From NCBI GenBank assembly GCA_001001625.1, contig LCKU01000013.1:1-18753 (forward strand): DNA of 18,753 bases, written 5' to 3'. The position numbers and the translations under genes were made by a program. The notes beneath the pieces were generated by a model. That model ran no database searches. It was not told the DNA's origin and saw only the letters and a program-made list of their open reading frames with translations. Of the stretch, positions 4,741 to 11,341 are shown one piece after another (the stretch's first letter is position 1; every line of letters begins with the position of its first letter). Source of the stretch: Parcubacteria group bacterium GW2011_GWA2_45_30. GTDB taxonomy: Bacteria; Patescibacteriota; Minisyncoccia; Sungbacterales; HO2-52-23.

Positions 4741-6275
4741 CCAATTTTTCCATAGAAAATCTGAAAAAGGAAATTGAAGGGTTTCGGCGCGAGATCCGGG
4801 CCGAAAAAATCGGCCGGGTGGTTGAAATTGGCGATGGCATTGCGCGGATTTACGGCCTGGCGGAAGTTGGCGCCAATGAAATGCTTGAATTTGATTCTTC
4901 GGGCAGTACGGTTTCGGGCATTGCGTTTAACTTGGAAGAAGACACGGTGGGTGCGATAATACTCGGCGACTATACGAATATAAAAGAAGGAGATGCGGTG
5001 CGTCCCACCGGGCGCGTGCTTTCGGTGCGCGTAGGCGAGGAACTTATAGGAAGAGTGATCGATCCTTTGGGAAATCCGCTGGATGGCCGGGGACCAATCT
5101 TCATGGATTCTACAGGGATCCGATCCCTGTATTATCCGGCTGAACGCCCGGCGCCATCGGTTATTGCGCGCGAATCCGTAAACACGCCTCTGCATACGGG
5201 AATTAAATCCATAGATGCCATGATTCCGATTGGCCGAGGTCAGCGCGAGCTTCTGATCGGCGACCGGCAAATCGGAAAAACATCCATTGCGTTAGATGCC
5301 ATAATTAATCAGGGCCGCGATAGCCGATACCAAACGCCGGTATGCATTTACGTTGCGGTGGGACAGAAAGAATCAAAAATTGCGCAAATTGTGGCTACTC
5401 TGAAAGAACATGGAGCTATGGAATATACAATTGTGGTATCTGCTCCGGCGTCTTCTCCGGCCTCTTTATGGTATCTGGCCCCGTTTGCCGGATGCGCAAT
5501 GGGTGAATATTTCATGGATAAAGGAAAAGACGCGCTTATAATTTATGATGATTTGACCAAACATGCCTGGGCGTATCGCGAATTGTCACTTTTGTTAAGG
5601 CGTCCGCCGGGACGTGAAGCATATCCGGGCGATATTTTCTATCTTCATTCGCGGCTTTTGGAGCGCGCTGCTAAACTTTCCAAAGAAAAAGGCGGAGGAT
5701 CGCTTACCGCGCTTCCTATAATTGAAACTCAACTGGGTGATGTCTCCGCCTATATTCCCACTAACGTAATTTCTATCACCGACGGACAGATTTATTTGGA
5801 ACCCGAACTTTTTTATCAGGGTATAAGGCCCGCGGTAAATGTGGGGTTATCGGTTTCGCGTGTAGGATCCGCGGCCCAAACCAAAGCCATGAAAAGAGTT
5901 GCGGGTAAGTTGCGGTTGGAGCTGGCGCAATTCCGCGAACTCGCGGCTTTTGCCCAATTTGCCTCGGATTTGGACGAATCAACCCGTAAACGCTTGGCAA
6001 GAGGTCGCGCACTTACCGAAATTTTGAAACAGGGAGAACTTGAACCCATGCCGTATGAATTGCAAGTTGCGTTGATTTTTGCCGGAACCCAAGGATTTTT
6101 TGACAACGTTGCGGTGCCGGAGATTGCAGGAAAAGGACGAGAATTACTTGAATATTTGGAACGGCTGCACCAAAAAGAAATTTTGGATGAGATTAAAAAC
6201 TCTGGGGAATTAAATTCAAAATTGGAGGAAAGGTTAAAAGCGGCGATAAATGATTTTATGAAAGTTAGTGCCTGA
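4737..6275 (+). CDS. atpA: ATP synthase subunit alpha
   Basis: 512 aa, full length for the family. Alpha alternates with beta in the F1 hexamer and binds nucleotide without turning it over. Visible motifs: the P-loop GDRQIGKT (175-182, with Ile where Thr is usual), Walker B IIYDD (268-272), RRPPGREAYPGDIFYLHSRL (288-307), and LSVSRVGSAAQ (371-381) with Arg375, the arginine that reaches into the beta catalytic site. The N-terminal beta-barrel (about 25-95) is intact. A 19-bp palindrome at 5112-5130 codes for a small extra loop (TGIRSLY). The start overlaps the RelE stop (ATGA) and has no Shine-Dalgarno of its own, suggesting coupled translation. Confidence 0.98.
   Translation: MTNFSIENLKKEIEGFRREIRAEKIGRVVEIGDGIARIYGLAEVGANEMLEFDSSGSTVSGIAFNLEEDTVGAIILGDYTNIKEGDAVRPTGRVLSVRVGEELIGRVIDPLGNPLDGRGPIFMDSTGIRSLYYPAERPAPSVIARESVNTPLHTGIKSIDAMIPIGRGQRELLIGDRQIGKTSIALDAIINQGRDSRYQTPVCIYVAVGQKESKIAQIVATLKEHGAMEYTIVVSAPASSPASLWYLAPFAGCAMGEYFMDKGKDALIIYDDLTKHAWAYRELSLLLRRPPGREAYPGDIFYLHSRLLERAAKLSKEKGGGSLTALPIIETQLGDVSAYIPTNVISITDGQIYLEPELFYQGIRPAVNVGLSVSRVGSAAQTKAMKRVAGKLRLELAQFRELAAFAQFASDLDESTRKRLARGRALTEILKQGELEPMPYELQVALIFAGTQGFFDNVAVPEIAGKGRELLEYLERLHQKEILDEIKNSGELNSKLEERLKAAINDFMKVSA
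5112..5130. repeat. Palindrome inside atpA
   Basis: ACAGGGATC-C-GATCCCTGT is a perfect 9-bp inverted repeat with one central base. It codes for STGIRSLY at residues about 125-132 of alpha, a surface-loop region where homologues generally go straight from the GP of DGRGP to the PxERxAPxV segment. It may be a small palindromic insertion tolerated in the loop. Confidence 0.5.
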
Positions 6276-6282
6276 AAAGGAG

Positions 6283-6358
6283 GTCGGACTTTTTCTTGAT
6301 TAGCGAAGTTAGCGAAGTCCGACTTCAATAGTTCACCACTCTATTGAAGTCGGACTTC
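6283..6358 (+). promoter_or_regulatory. Mutually exclusive hairpins in the atpA-atpG spacer
   Basis: GAAGTCCGACTTCAATAG (6314-6331) and its exact reverse complement (6341-6358) form an 18-bp perfect stem with a 9-nt loop. A further copy, GTCGGACTT at 6283-6291, can pair with the same left arm (AAGTCCGAC, 6315-6323), so two hairpins compete. TAGCGAAGT is also repeated in tandem (6301-6318). No U-run follows, so this is not a normal terminator. An mRNA processing site, a decay barrier, or a switch controlling atpG, which has no Shine-Dalgarno, is possible. Confidence 0.65.
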
Positions 6359-6375
6359 TGAATATCAGAAATACA

Positions 6376-7311
6376 ATGTCTTCAGTAAAACATATCAAAC
6401 AGCGCATTAAATCTGTACGCAGTATTTCCCAGATCACCAAAGCCATGGAGGCGGTATCGGCCACCAAGATGCGCCGCTCCCAGGCCTTTGCGCTTGGGGC
6501 GCGCCCCTATGCCGTGGCGGCTTTCCAGATGCTGGAAAATCTGCTGGCGCGTACGCCCGAACTTCCGCCGTTACTTTTAGGAAGGCCAGTTAAACGCTCA
6601 TTGCTCCTGGTCATCGCATCGGATAAAGGATTGGCGGGTGCTTTTAATTCCGCGGTATTGAAAAAGGCCGAGGCCCGGGTTGAAGAACAAACTAAATCCG
6701 GTGCGCCGTACGCGGTTATCGCAGTCGGGAAAAAAGCGCGTGACAGATTCTCTCGCCGCCGCGTCCCGATGGAACAAAGTTTTGTAGGATTCGGGGATTA
6801 CACTGAACTTCGCGATACCCTGCCGGTGGCTAATTCCGTAATTCAAGGGTTTTTGGAAGAAAAATGGGATGAGGTTATTGCTGTCTACACCAATTTCAAA
6901 TCAACCTTAAAGCAGGAAGCGATCATAAAAAAAATCCTTCCGGTAACACGCGAAGGAATTGAGGAAATGGTTACGGCGATTTTACCGGAAAGAGGAAGAT
7001 ATTCTGCGGAAAAAACTACAAACTACAAACTACAAACTATAAACTATCGCTATGAATATAAATTTGAACCATCACCCGCTGAAATTTTGAACGTATTGGT
7101 TCCCCAACTCTTGCGCGTTCATATCCATCATATTATTCTGGAATCCAATGCTTCGGAGCACTCGGCGCGCATGGTTGCCATGAAAAACGCTTCGGAAAAC
7201 GCCAAGGAACTTATTGGAGAGTTGTCGCTTTTGTATAATAAATCCCGGCAAGCCGGGATAACGAGAGAATTAACGGAGATTACGGCGGGGAGAGAGGCGT
7301 TGGAGGTATAA
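6376..7311 (+). CDS. atpG: ATP synthase subunit gamma
   Basis: This is the central rotor shaft. The N-terminal helix (HIKQRIKSVRSISQITKAME at 6-25, followed by AVSATKMRRSQ) and the C-terminal helix (SARMVAMKNASENAKELIGE, then LSLLYNKSRQAGITRELTEI) that form the coiled coil are both well conserved. The Rossmann-like middle (VIASDKGLAGAFN about 76-88) is present. At 311 aa it is about 20 residues longer than usual. Part of the extra length comes from a heptanucleotide tandem repeat (7013-7047) coding for residues about 213-224 in the loop just before YEYKFEPSPAEIL. Loss or gain of one 7-bp unit would shift the frame and remove the essential C-terminal helix. Confidence 0.96.
   Translation: MSSVKHIKQRIKSVRSISQITKAMEAVSATKMRRSQAFALGARPYAVAAFQMLENLLARTPELPPLLLGRPVKRSLLLVIASDKGLAGAFNSAVLKKAEARVEEQTKSGAPYAVIAVGKKARDRFSRRRVPMEQSFVGFGDYTELRDTLPVANSVIQGFLEEKWDEVIAVYTNFKSTLKQEAIIKKILPVTREGIEEMVTAILPERGRYSAEKTTNYKLQTINYRYEYKFEPSPAEILNVLVPQLLRVHIHHIILESNASEHSARMVAMKNASENAKELIGELSLLYNKSRQAGITRELTEITAGREALEV
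7013..7047. repeat. Heptanucleotide tandem repeat inside atpG
   Basis: Five consecutive 7-bp units: AAACTAC at 7013, 7020 and 7027, then AAACTAT at 7034 and 7041. The unit length is not a multiple of three, so a one-unit slip breaks the atpG frame. The encoded stretch is rich in Tyr, Asn, Thr, Gln and Lys and unlike the rest of gamma. Confidence 0.9.
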
Positions 7312-7316
7312 AAATT

Positions 7317-8684
7317 ATGAATGGAAAAATTTCACAAATCATTGGGACCGTAGTGGATGTAGAATTTGAGGAAGGAAAACTTCCGGCGATTTTTAATGCA
7401 TTAACGGTAAAGCATCCGGAGGGACGCGAAGTGGTTTTTGAGGTGGCGCGGCATTTGGGGTTTGGTAAAGTGCGCGCCGTGGCATTATCTTCCACCGATG
7501 GGCTTTCGCGGGGAATGGAAGTTATGGACACCGAAAAACCTTTGTCAGTTCCGGTGGGCAAAGAAGTGCTTGGCAGAATATTCAACGTCTTGGGCAATCC
7601 GGTGGACGAAAAAGGCGAAGTCAAAACCGTAAAATATTATCCCATTCATCGTCATGCGCCGCCCCTGACAGATCGCTCCACCAAAGTTGAAGTATTTGAA
7701 ACCGGCATCAAAGTTCTTGATTTGCTGGCACCCATTGTGCGTGGCGGAAAAGTAGGACTTTTTGGCGGTGCCGGAGTAGGCAAAACCGTGCTCCTGATGG
7801 AATTAATCCGCAATGTGGCCGAGGAATCCGGCGGAGTATCGGTATTTGCCGGAGTGGGGGAGAGAACGCGCGAAGGAAATGATTTGATAAAAGAGATGAA
7901 AGAATCCGGGGTTATTGCCAAAACCGCTCTTGTTTATGGCCAGATGAACGAGGTGCCTGGGGCGCGGCTTCGGGTAGCGCTATCTGCGCTTGCTATGGCT
8001 GAATATTTTCGGGATGACGAATCGCGCGATGTTTTGTTTTTTATTGATAATATTTTCCGTTTTTCGCAAGCCGGATCCGAGGTGTCTGCGCTTTTGGGCC
8101 GCATGCCGTCGGCCGTGGGGTATCAGCCGACGCTGGCAACCGAAATGGGTGAATTGCAGGAACGCATTACTTCAACCAAAAAAGGGTCCATTACTTCAGT
8201 GCAGGCAATTTACGTTCCGGCAGATGACATTACTGATCCGGCACCTGCCACTACATTTAGTCATCTTGATTCAACCATCGTGCTTTCTCGCGCATTAACC
8301 GAGCTCGGGATTTATCCGGCAGTGGATCCTTTGGCATCAACTTCATCCGCGCTTGATTCAAAAATCGTGGGCGAGGAACATTATCGCACGGCGCGCGAGG
8401 TGCAAAAAACCCTTCAGCGTTATAATGAATTACAGGACATTATAAATATCTTGGGTATGGAGGAATTATCCGAGGACGATAAATTGGTGGTGGGAAGAGC
8501 CCGCAAAATTCAAAGATTTTTGTCCCAGCCGTTTTTCGTGGCCGAAACATTCACTGGGAGAGCAGGAAAATACGTAAAATGCGAAGACACCGTTAAAGGA
8601 TTCAAAGAAATTCTGGAAGGAAAACACGATGGCAAGCCGGAGGAAGCATTCTACTTAAAGGGATCAATTGATGAAATAAACTAA
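7317..8684 (+). CDS. atpD: ATP synthase subunit beta (catalytic)
   Basis: 455 aa, normal length. Beta carries the catalytic sites of F1. Visible motifs: the P-loop GGAGVGKT (150-157), GERTREGNDL with catalytic Glu182, Walker B VLFFIDNIFRFSQAGSEVSA, PSAVGYQPTLATEMG, the VQAIYVPADDITDPAPATTF catch region, and the DELSEED-type loop that torques gamma, here MEELSEDDKL. The C-terminal helical domain is intact. A good Shine-Dalgarno (TGGAGGT, 7301-7307) lies inside the end of atpG, only a few bases before that gene's stop, about 9 nt before this ATG; it is one of the few clear ribosome sites in the operon. Confidence 0.99.
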   Translation: MNGKISQIIGTVVDVEFEEGKLPAIFNALTVKHPEGREVVFEVARHLGFGKVRAVALSSTDGLSRGMEVMDTEKPLSVPVGKEVLGRIFNVLGNPVDEKGEVKTVKYYPIHRHAPPLTDRSTKVEVFETGIKVLDLLAPIVRGGKVGLFGGAGVGKTVLLMELIRNVAEESGGVSVFAGVGERTREGNDLIKEMKESGVIAKTALVYGQMNEVPGARLRVALSALAMAEYFRDDESRDVLFFIDNIFRFSQAGSEVSALLGRMPSAVGYQPTLATEMGELQERITSTKKGSITSVQAIYVPADDITDPAPATTFSHLDSTIVLSRALTELGIYPAVDPLASTSSALDSKIVGEEHYRTAREVQKTLQRYNELQDIINILGMEELSEDDKLVVGRARKIQRFLSQPFFVAETFTGRAGKYVKCEDTVKGFKEILEGKHDGKPEEAFYLKGSIDEIN

Positions 8685-8696
8685 AGTTAAAAGTCA

Positions 8697-8752
8697 AAAG
8701 ATAAAGGATAAAAGATAGGCGACAAAAATTTTATCTTTTATTTTTAATCTTT
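8697..8752. repeat. AT-rich hairpin in the atpD-atpC spacer
   Basis: The left arm 8697-8717 (begins AAAGATAAAGG) pairs with 8732-8752 (begins TATCTTTTA) over 21 bp, with one mismatch and two G-U pairs. The loop is 14 nt. It lies just before the GTG start of atpC. It may lower epsilon expression relative to beta, or protect the 3' end of the upstream mRNA. The T-rich right side could also allow partial termination. Confidence 0.6.
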
Positions 8753-8759
8753 TTATTTT

Positions 8760-8996
8760 GTGCGATTAGCCATTTATTCAATTCAAAAGTCCATTTTTGA
8801 AGGCGAAGTTAAAAAACTTATCGCGCGTACGTCCATGGGCGAGATTACGGTGCTGGATAATCATATTCCTTTGGTTTCAACTCTTGTCGGCCCGTCATTA
8901 TCTACTATTGACAAAAATGGTAAAAAGGATATAATTCCAGTTAGTTCTGGAATAATTGAGGTGCGGCCCGGAAGTGAGGTGGTCGTACTTGCATGA
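8760..8996 (+). CDS. atpC: ATP synthase subunit epsilon, N-terminal domain only
   Basis: 78 aa from a GTG start. The beta-sandwich domain is complete: LAIYSIQKSIFEGEVKKLIA (3-22), MGEITVLDNHIPLVSTL (26-42), then VSSGIIEVRPGSEVVVLA. The C-terminal two-helix domain found in most bacterial epsilon subunits (total 130-140 aa) is absent; the stop comes right after the sandwich. Since those helices provide the ATP-hydrolysis brake, this enzyme should lack that form of inhibition. The stop TGA overlaps the next start (ATGATG at 8993), so the following carbonic-anhydrase-like gene is part of the operon. Confidence 0.93.
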   Translation: MRLAIYSIQKSIFEGEVKKLIARTSMGEITVLDNHIPLVSTLVGPSLSTIDKNGKKDIIPVSSGIIEVRPGSEVVVLA

Positions 8997-9754
8997 TGAA
9001 TAAGGAGAAATTAATGGAACACGCAGAGTCGTTGGAGGAAAAAGAATTGGAATGGGAAAGGCAAGGGCAACTCCTTGCGCGTTTTTATGAAGCTGGACAG
9101 GATGTCACGCCGCCCACAAATTTTGCGGATGCGTTCAGGCCCACAGACAGAATTCTCCGATGTATTGATGAAAGAACAAAAGGAGGATTGCCGCTGGCGG
9201 GCTCCGGCATACTGCTCGGAAGAAAGGAAGCGTTTCGCATTGCGCGCGAGATGCAAGTTGGGGCAGTCACGAGTCACGAGGGTTGCGGAGCCGCCAAAAT
9301 GGCAGTGGAGCGCTTTAATGGCGTTACGCCGGATAGCGTGGTGGAAAGACATGCCAAGGAATGGAGCATTATGCTTGCCAAAGAACTCGGGGTTCATTAT
9401 GCCGGACATTTGGATGTAGCACCGCATTTTCATAACGCGCGCGTGGCGTATTATGATGCCAGTGGTTCATTTGACTGGTCGCGCGTTAAAGACCTGCCTG
9501 CGGGATTTCGCATAAGCCGGAAATATCTTCCTCCGGATTACGCCAAAACGGAAATCGGCTTGGCAGTTTCCATTGCGCGGGGAATCCATGGCTATGGATC
9601 TATTATACCACTCAGGGACGAAAGAAATTCAAAGTTCATTCTGGCAGCTATTGGGGGCAAAGAGGAACTTCCGCGTATGGTGGAAGAACTTAAGTCGGTT
9701 GCCGCAAAATACTACGGCAGTGTAATCATAAAAACCCTTCAAATTCCGCATTAA
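8993..9754 (+). CDS. Beta-carbonic-anhydrase-like protein
   Basis: 253 aa. RCIDERTKGG gives Cys57-x-Asp59-x-Arg61, and SHEGCGAAKM gives His95-x-x-Cys98-Gly. This is the zinc site and Asp-Arg dyad of beta carbonic anhydrases, with a glycine-rich LAGSGILLG between them. The spacing between the two motifs (38 residues) is shorter than in E. coli-type enzymes (about 56), and the C-terminal half (HLDVAPHFHNARVAYYDASG, FRISRKYLPPDYAKTEIGLA, YGSIIPLRDER) is not familiar, so this is a distant family whose reaction is not certain. An N-terminal charged helix (5-35) precedes the domain. The gene overlaps atpC by four bases and ends the ATP synthase transcript before the terminator at 9790. CO2/bicarbonate conversion, perhaps tied to pH homeostasis, is inference. 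Confidence 0.55.
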   Translation: MMNKEKLMEHAESLEEKELEWERQGQLLARFYEAGQDVTPPTNFADAFRPTDRILRCIDERTKGGLPLAGSGILLGRKEAFRIAREMQVGAVTSHEGCGAAKMAVERFNGVTPDSVVERHAKEWSIMLAKELGVHYAGHLDVAPHFHNARVAYYDASGSFDWSRVKDLPAGFRISRKYLPPDYAKTEIGLAVSIARGIHGYGSIIPLRDERNSKFILAAIGGKEELPRMVEELKSVAAKYYGSVIIKTLQIPH

Positions 9755-9789
9755 AAAAGATTCTCCTCATTCAATATAATAAATCAGAG

Positions 9790-9810
9790 CCGCACACATG
9801 CGGTTTTTTT
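9790..9810 (+). terminator. Intrinsic terminator of the ATP synthase operon
   Basis: CCGCA-CACA-TGCGG is a perfect 5-bp GC-rich stem directly followed by seven T. It lies 36 bases after the carbonic-anhydrase-like gene. A TATAAT also occurs just before it (9775-9780) without any gene to serve; chance is likely. Confidence 0.85.
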
Positions 9811-9811
9811 G

Positions 9812-9840
9812 TTGCAAAAGATGGTTTGGCATGTTAAAAC
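9812..9840 (+). promoter_or_regulatory. Weak candidate promoter
   Basis: TTGCAA (9812-9817), a 17-nt spacer, and TAAAAC (9835-9840) preceded by TG at 9832-9833. Two bases of the -10 are off consensus. It lies between two terminators, which is the main reason to take it seriously. Confidence 0.3.
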
Positions 9841-9843
9841 TGC

Positions 9844-10017
9844 ATGAATAGAACCTTGAAAAGAGATATAGATGAATCTTTTTTGGCGTGGGATTCCGTA
9901 TGGAAAAGTGTTTACATCCGCCGGAGCATCAGCTATACAGCTTGGCAGCATGAAAATTCACAGCAAGTTTTGGCCATGGCATGTACAACGGGTAATAAGA
10001 TGTGGGAACGAATATGA
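9844..10017 (+). CDS. Doubtful 57-aa ORF, or a small RNA in its place
   Basis: The 258 bases from the terminator at 9810 to apt at 10069 hold no recognised gene. The only frame of note is this one: MNRTLKRDIDESFLAWDSVW at 1-20, later AWQHENSQQVLAMAC and a WERI end. It is unusually rich in Trp (4 in 57) and matches nothing I know. Its start lies a few bases after a weak promoter and the frame ends just before an intrinsic terminator (10023-10047), so the stretch appears to be its own roughly 200-nt transcription unit. It lacks the signatures I looked for of tmRNA or signal recognition particle RNA. A small protein, an unknown small RNA, or a gene remnant are all possible. Confidence 0.25.
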   Translation: MNRTLKRDIDESFLAWDSVWKSVYIRRSISYTAWQHENSQQVLAMACTTGNKMWERI

Positions 10018-10022
10018 GATAC

Positions 10023-10047
10023 GAAGGAGATAAAACTCCTTCTTTTT
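10023..10047 (+). terminator. Intrinsic terminator before apt
   Basis: GAAGGAG-ATAAAA-CTCCTTC is a perfect 7-bp stem followed by TTTTT. It closes whatever is transcribed from the stretch after 9811 and isolates apt from it. Confidence 0.8.
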
Positions 10048-10053
10048 GTTTTG

Positions 10054-10062
10054 TGTTATACT
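10054..10062 (+). promoter_or_regulatory. Extended -10 promoter of apt, leaderless
   Basis: TGTTATACT has the TGN extension and a hexamer one base from consensus. It ends 6 nt before the apt ATG at 10069, so transcription should begin at or next to the A of the start codon. No -35 and no Shine-Dalgarno are visible. Confidence 0.65.
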
Positions 10063-10068
10063 TTATAT

Positions 10069-10590
10069 ATGTCCGACTTTTCGCATTTAAAAGCTAAAAT
10101 ACGGGATGTAGATAATTTTCCCATAGACGGAGTTCAATTTAAGGACATCACTCCGCTCTTGGAAGATAAAGATTCGTTTCGGGAGGCGATTGAATGGCTG
10201 ACAGAGCAATTCAAAGGAAAAGACATTGATAAGGTGGTCGGCATTGACGCTCGCGGATTTTTACTCGCCTCCGCGGTTGCTTATTTGCTTCACGCCGGCA
10301 TGGTGATTATCCGAAAAAAAGGGAAACTTCCCTGGACTACGATTTTACGCGAGCATGATTTGGAATATGGCAAAGGAGCGCTTGAAGTTCATGTTGATTC
10401 AATAAAAAAAGGGGAGCGAGTGTTGGTTATTGATGATGTCTTGGCAACCGGAGGGACTGTGGAGGCCGCGGTAAAATTAGTTGAACATTTGGGTGGAGAG
10501 GTGATTGGCCTTGGATTTTTGTTGGAATTGCCGATCGGCGGTCGGGAGAAATTAAAAAAATATAAAATCGAATCGCTTATTCGTTATTAA
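10069..10590 (+). CDS. apt: Adenine phosphoribosyltransferase
   Basis: 173 aa; salvages adenine with PRPP to give AMP and pyrophosphate in the cytosol. The signature is clear: FKDITPLLEDKDSFREAIEW (27-46), VVGIDARGFLLASAVAY (61-77), RKKGKLPWTTILREHDLEYG, and the PRPP-binding loop VLVIDDVLATGGTVEAA with its paired Asp residues. The start at ATG 10069 matches the family N-terminus MSDFSHLKAKIRDV; the frame also has an upstream TTG (10051), but that would place the promoter inside the gene. The gene is monocistronic by context, with a terminator just before it and a new promoter after it. In an organism of reduced purine synthesis it would feed on imported bases. Confidence 0.95.
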   Translation: MSDFSHLKAKIRDVDNFPIDGVQFKDITPLLEDKDSFREAIEWLTEQFKGKDIDKVVGIDARGFLLASAVAYLLHAGMVIIRKKGKLPWTTILREHDLEYGKGALEVHVDSIKKGERVLVIDDVLATGGTVEAAVKLVEHLGGEVIGLGFLLELPIGGREKLKKYKIESLIRY

Positions 10591-10629
10591 TCTTTCGAGG
10601 TCTTGTGTATTCCGTGCCATGGCGGAAAT

Positions 10630-10696
10630 TTGCTTTTTATTCGCATTTATGATATATTATGCAAACGGTTATTAACAAAGTGGAATAAAAGGAGGT
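10630..10696 (+). promoter_or_regulatory. Promoter and strong Shine-Dalgarno of the next gene
   Basis: TTGCTT (10630-10635), a 17-nt spacer, and TATATT (10653-10658) with TG at 10650-10651 form the most complete promoter in the window. AAAGGAGGT (10688-10696) is a near-perfect ribosome site 4 nt before the ATG at 10701. Such a strong leader contrasts with the leaderless genes nearby and suggests high expression. Confidence 0.65.
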
Positions 10697-10700
10697 AGAA

Positions 10701-11147
10701 ATGAATATTTCAAATACCGCGATCGTCGTTGTTTTTTTGGCATTTATCACGGGAATCGGGATTGGAGCGAGCGGCACTTTTTTTGGAATGAGCGATTCCG
10801 GTCTGACTGCGGAAGTTTCCACCTCTAAGGATGCCGCAGTGCCGCGCGAATACAAATTTTCAAACAACATTGTCTCCGGAGAGTTTGATGTAAATTCGGA
10901 ATCGCCGGAAATACAAGGTGCTATTGAGGGACTTGTCCTGGGATATGTCGAGATTTTGGACGCGGTATTCAGGGTTCTTCCAAACGATATGTTGCGTAAG
11001 CACGCGTTGGGAGCCTTTGCCGAAATGATGCTGATGTCAACCATCAAGATGGCGGAGATAACCGAGGGACTTAAATCATATGAGGCGCCGCGCGAAGACG
11101 TTCCTGCGGCACCGGAAGTACCTAAAAAGCGGGGAATCAACATCTAA
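10701..11147 (+). CDS. Membrane-anchored protein of unknown function
   Basis: 148 aa, family not recognised. One N-terminal hydrophobic helix (about residues 6-28, NTAIVVVFLAFITGIGIGAS) could be a membrane anchor or signal; no lipobox Cys follows it. The outer part has a polar linker (30-60), a helical region of about 70-120 (IQGAIEGLVLGYVEILDAVF, then HALGAFAEMMLMSTIKMAEI) and a Pro/Ala/Glu/Lys tail ending KKRGINI. The gene has its own promoter, a strong ribosome site and a terminator, so it is a single-gene unit and probably well expressed. An open frame on the other strand over the same region is a shadow. A cell-envelope role is only a guess. Confidence 0.75.
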   Translation: MNISNTAIVVVFLAFITGIGIGASGTFFGMSDSGLTAEVSTSKDAAVPREYKFSNNIVSGEFDVNSESPEIQGAIEGLVLGYVEILDAVFRVLPNDMLRKHALGAFAEMMLMSTIKMAEITEGLKSYEAPREDVPAAPEVPKKRGINI

Positions 11148-11180
11148 GAGTCGTATTCAATACGGCTCTATTATTTTTTA
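11147..11180 (+). terminator. Intrinsic terminator
   Basis: AGAGTCGTA-TTCAA-TACGGCTCT (9 bp, one G-U pair) begins on the last base of the preceding stop codon and is followed by ATTATTTTTT. Confidence 0.8.
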
Positions 11181-11189
11181 TGAGAATAG

Positions 11190-11198
11190 TGGTATAAA
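11190..11198 (+). promoter_or_regulatory. Extended -10 promoter of the prmC unit
   Basis: TGGTATAAA is an extended -10 with five of six consensus bases. It ends 5 nt before ATG 11204 of a 25-codon leader frame and 143 nt before the prmC ATG. Confidence 0.6.
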
Positions 11199-11203
11199 TG
11201 ATA

Positions 11204-11281
11204 ATGAAATATAACAGTTTTATCACAGATTTTGATTTACGCGGCGGTTCAATCGCACCAACTCGTTACTGCGTTTTATAA
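11204..11281 (+). CDS. Possible leaderless leader peptide upstream of prmC
   Basis: A 25-codon frame (MKYNSFITDFDLRGGSIAPT at 1-20, then RYCVL, then TAA). It starts where the promoter at 11190 would begin transcription, the same geometry as apt and the MgtC-type gene. Its stop codon is one base before the left arm of the hairpin at 11283-11324. I recognise no family. It may be a leader peptide whose termination controls that hairpin, or a chance frame. Confidence 0.35.
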   Translation: MKYNSFITDFDLRGGSIAPTRYCVL

Positions 11282-11282
11282 A

Positions 11283-11324
11283 AATGTTCATCTTAACGCG
11301 CGTACGCTCTTTAAGATTAACATT
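11283..11324 (+). promoter_or_regulatory. Hairpin between the leader ORF and prmC
   Basis: AATGTTCATCTTAA (11283-11296) pairs with TTAAGATTAACATT (11311-11324), 13 of 14 bases, with a 14-nt loop. The stem ends 17 nt before the prmC ATG. A ribosome sitting on the leader stop codon (11279-11281) would cover and open the left arm. Confidence 0.6.
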
Positions 11325-11341
11325 TGAAGACGTATGAATTG

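Noticed and set aside
4731..5270. 179-codon frame on the - strand over atpA
   Set aside because: It is antisense to strongly conserved alpha sequence and has no recognisable domain; a coding shadow.
5816..6328. 170-codon frame on the - strand over the end of atpA
   Set aside because: Also a shadow of alpha codons.
7013..7047. CRISPR-like array
   Set aside because: Units are 7 bp and contiguous with no spacers; it is a simple tandem repeat inside a gene.
9775..9780. TATAAT as promoter of a tiny RNA ending at the 9790-9810 terminator
   Set aside because: The product would be about 25 nt; AT-rich chance match is more likely.
9811..10022. tmRNA, signal recognition particle RNA or RNase P RNA
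   Set aside because: The conserved signatures of these RNAs that I know were not found in this stretch.
10637..11143. 168-codon frame on the - strand opposite the anchored protein
   Set aside because: The + strand has promoter, strong ribosome site, membrane helix and terminator; the - frame has none of these.
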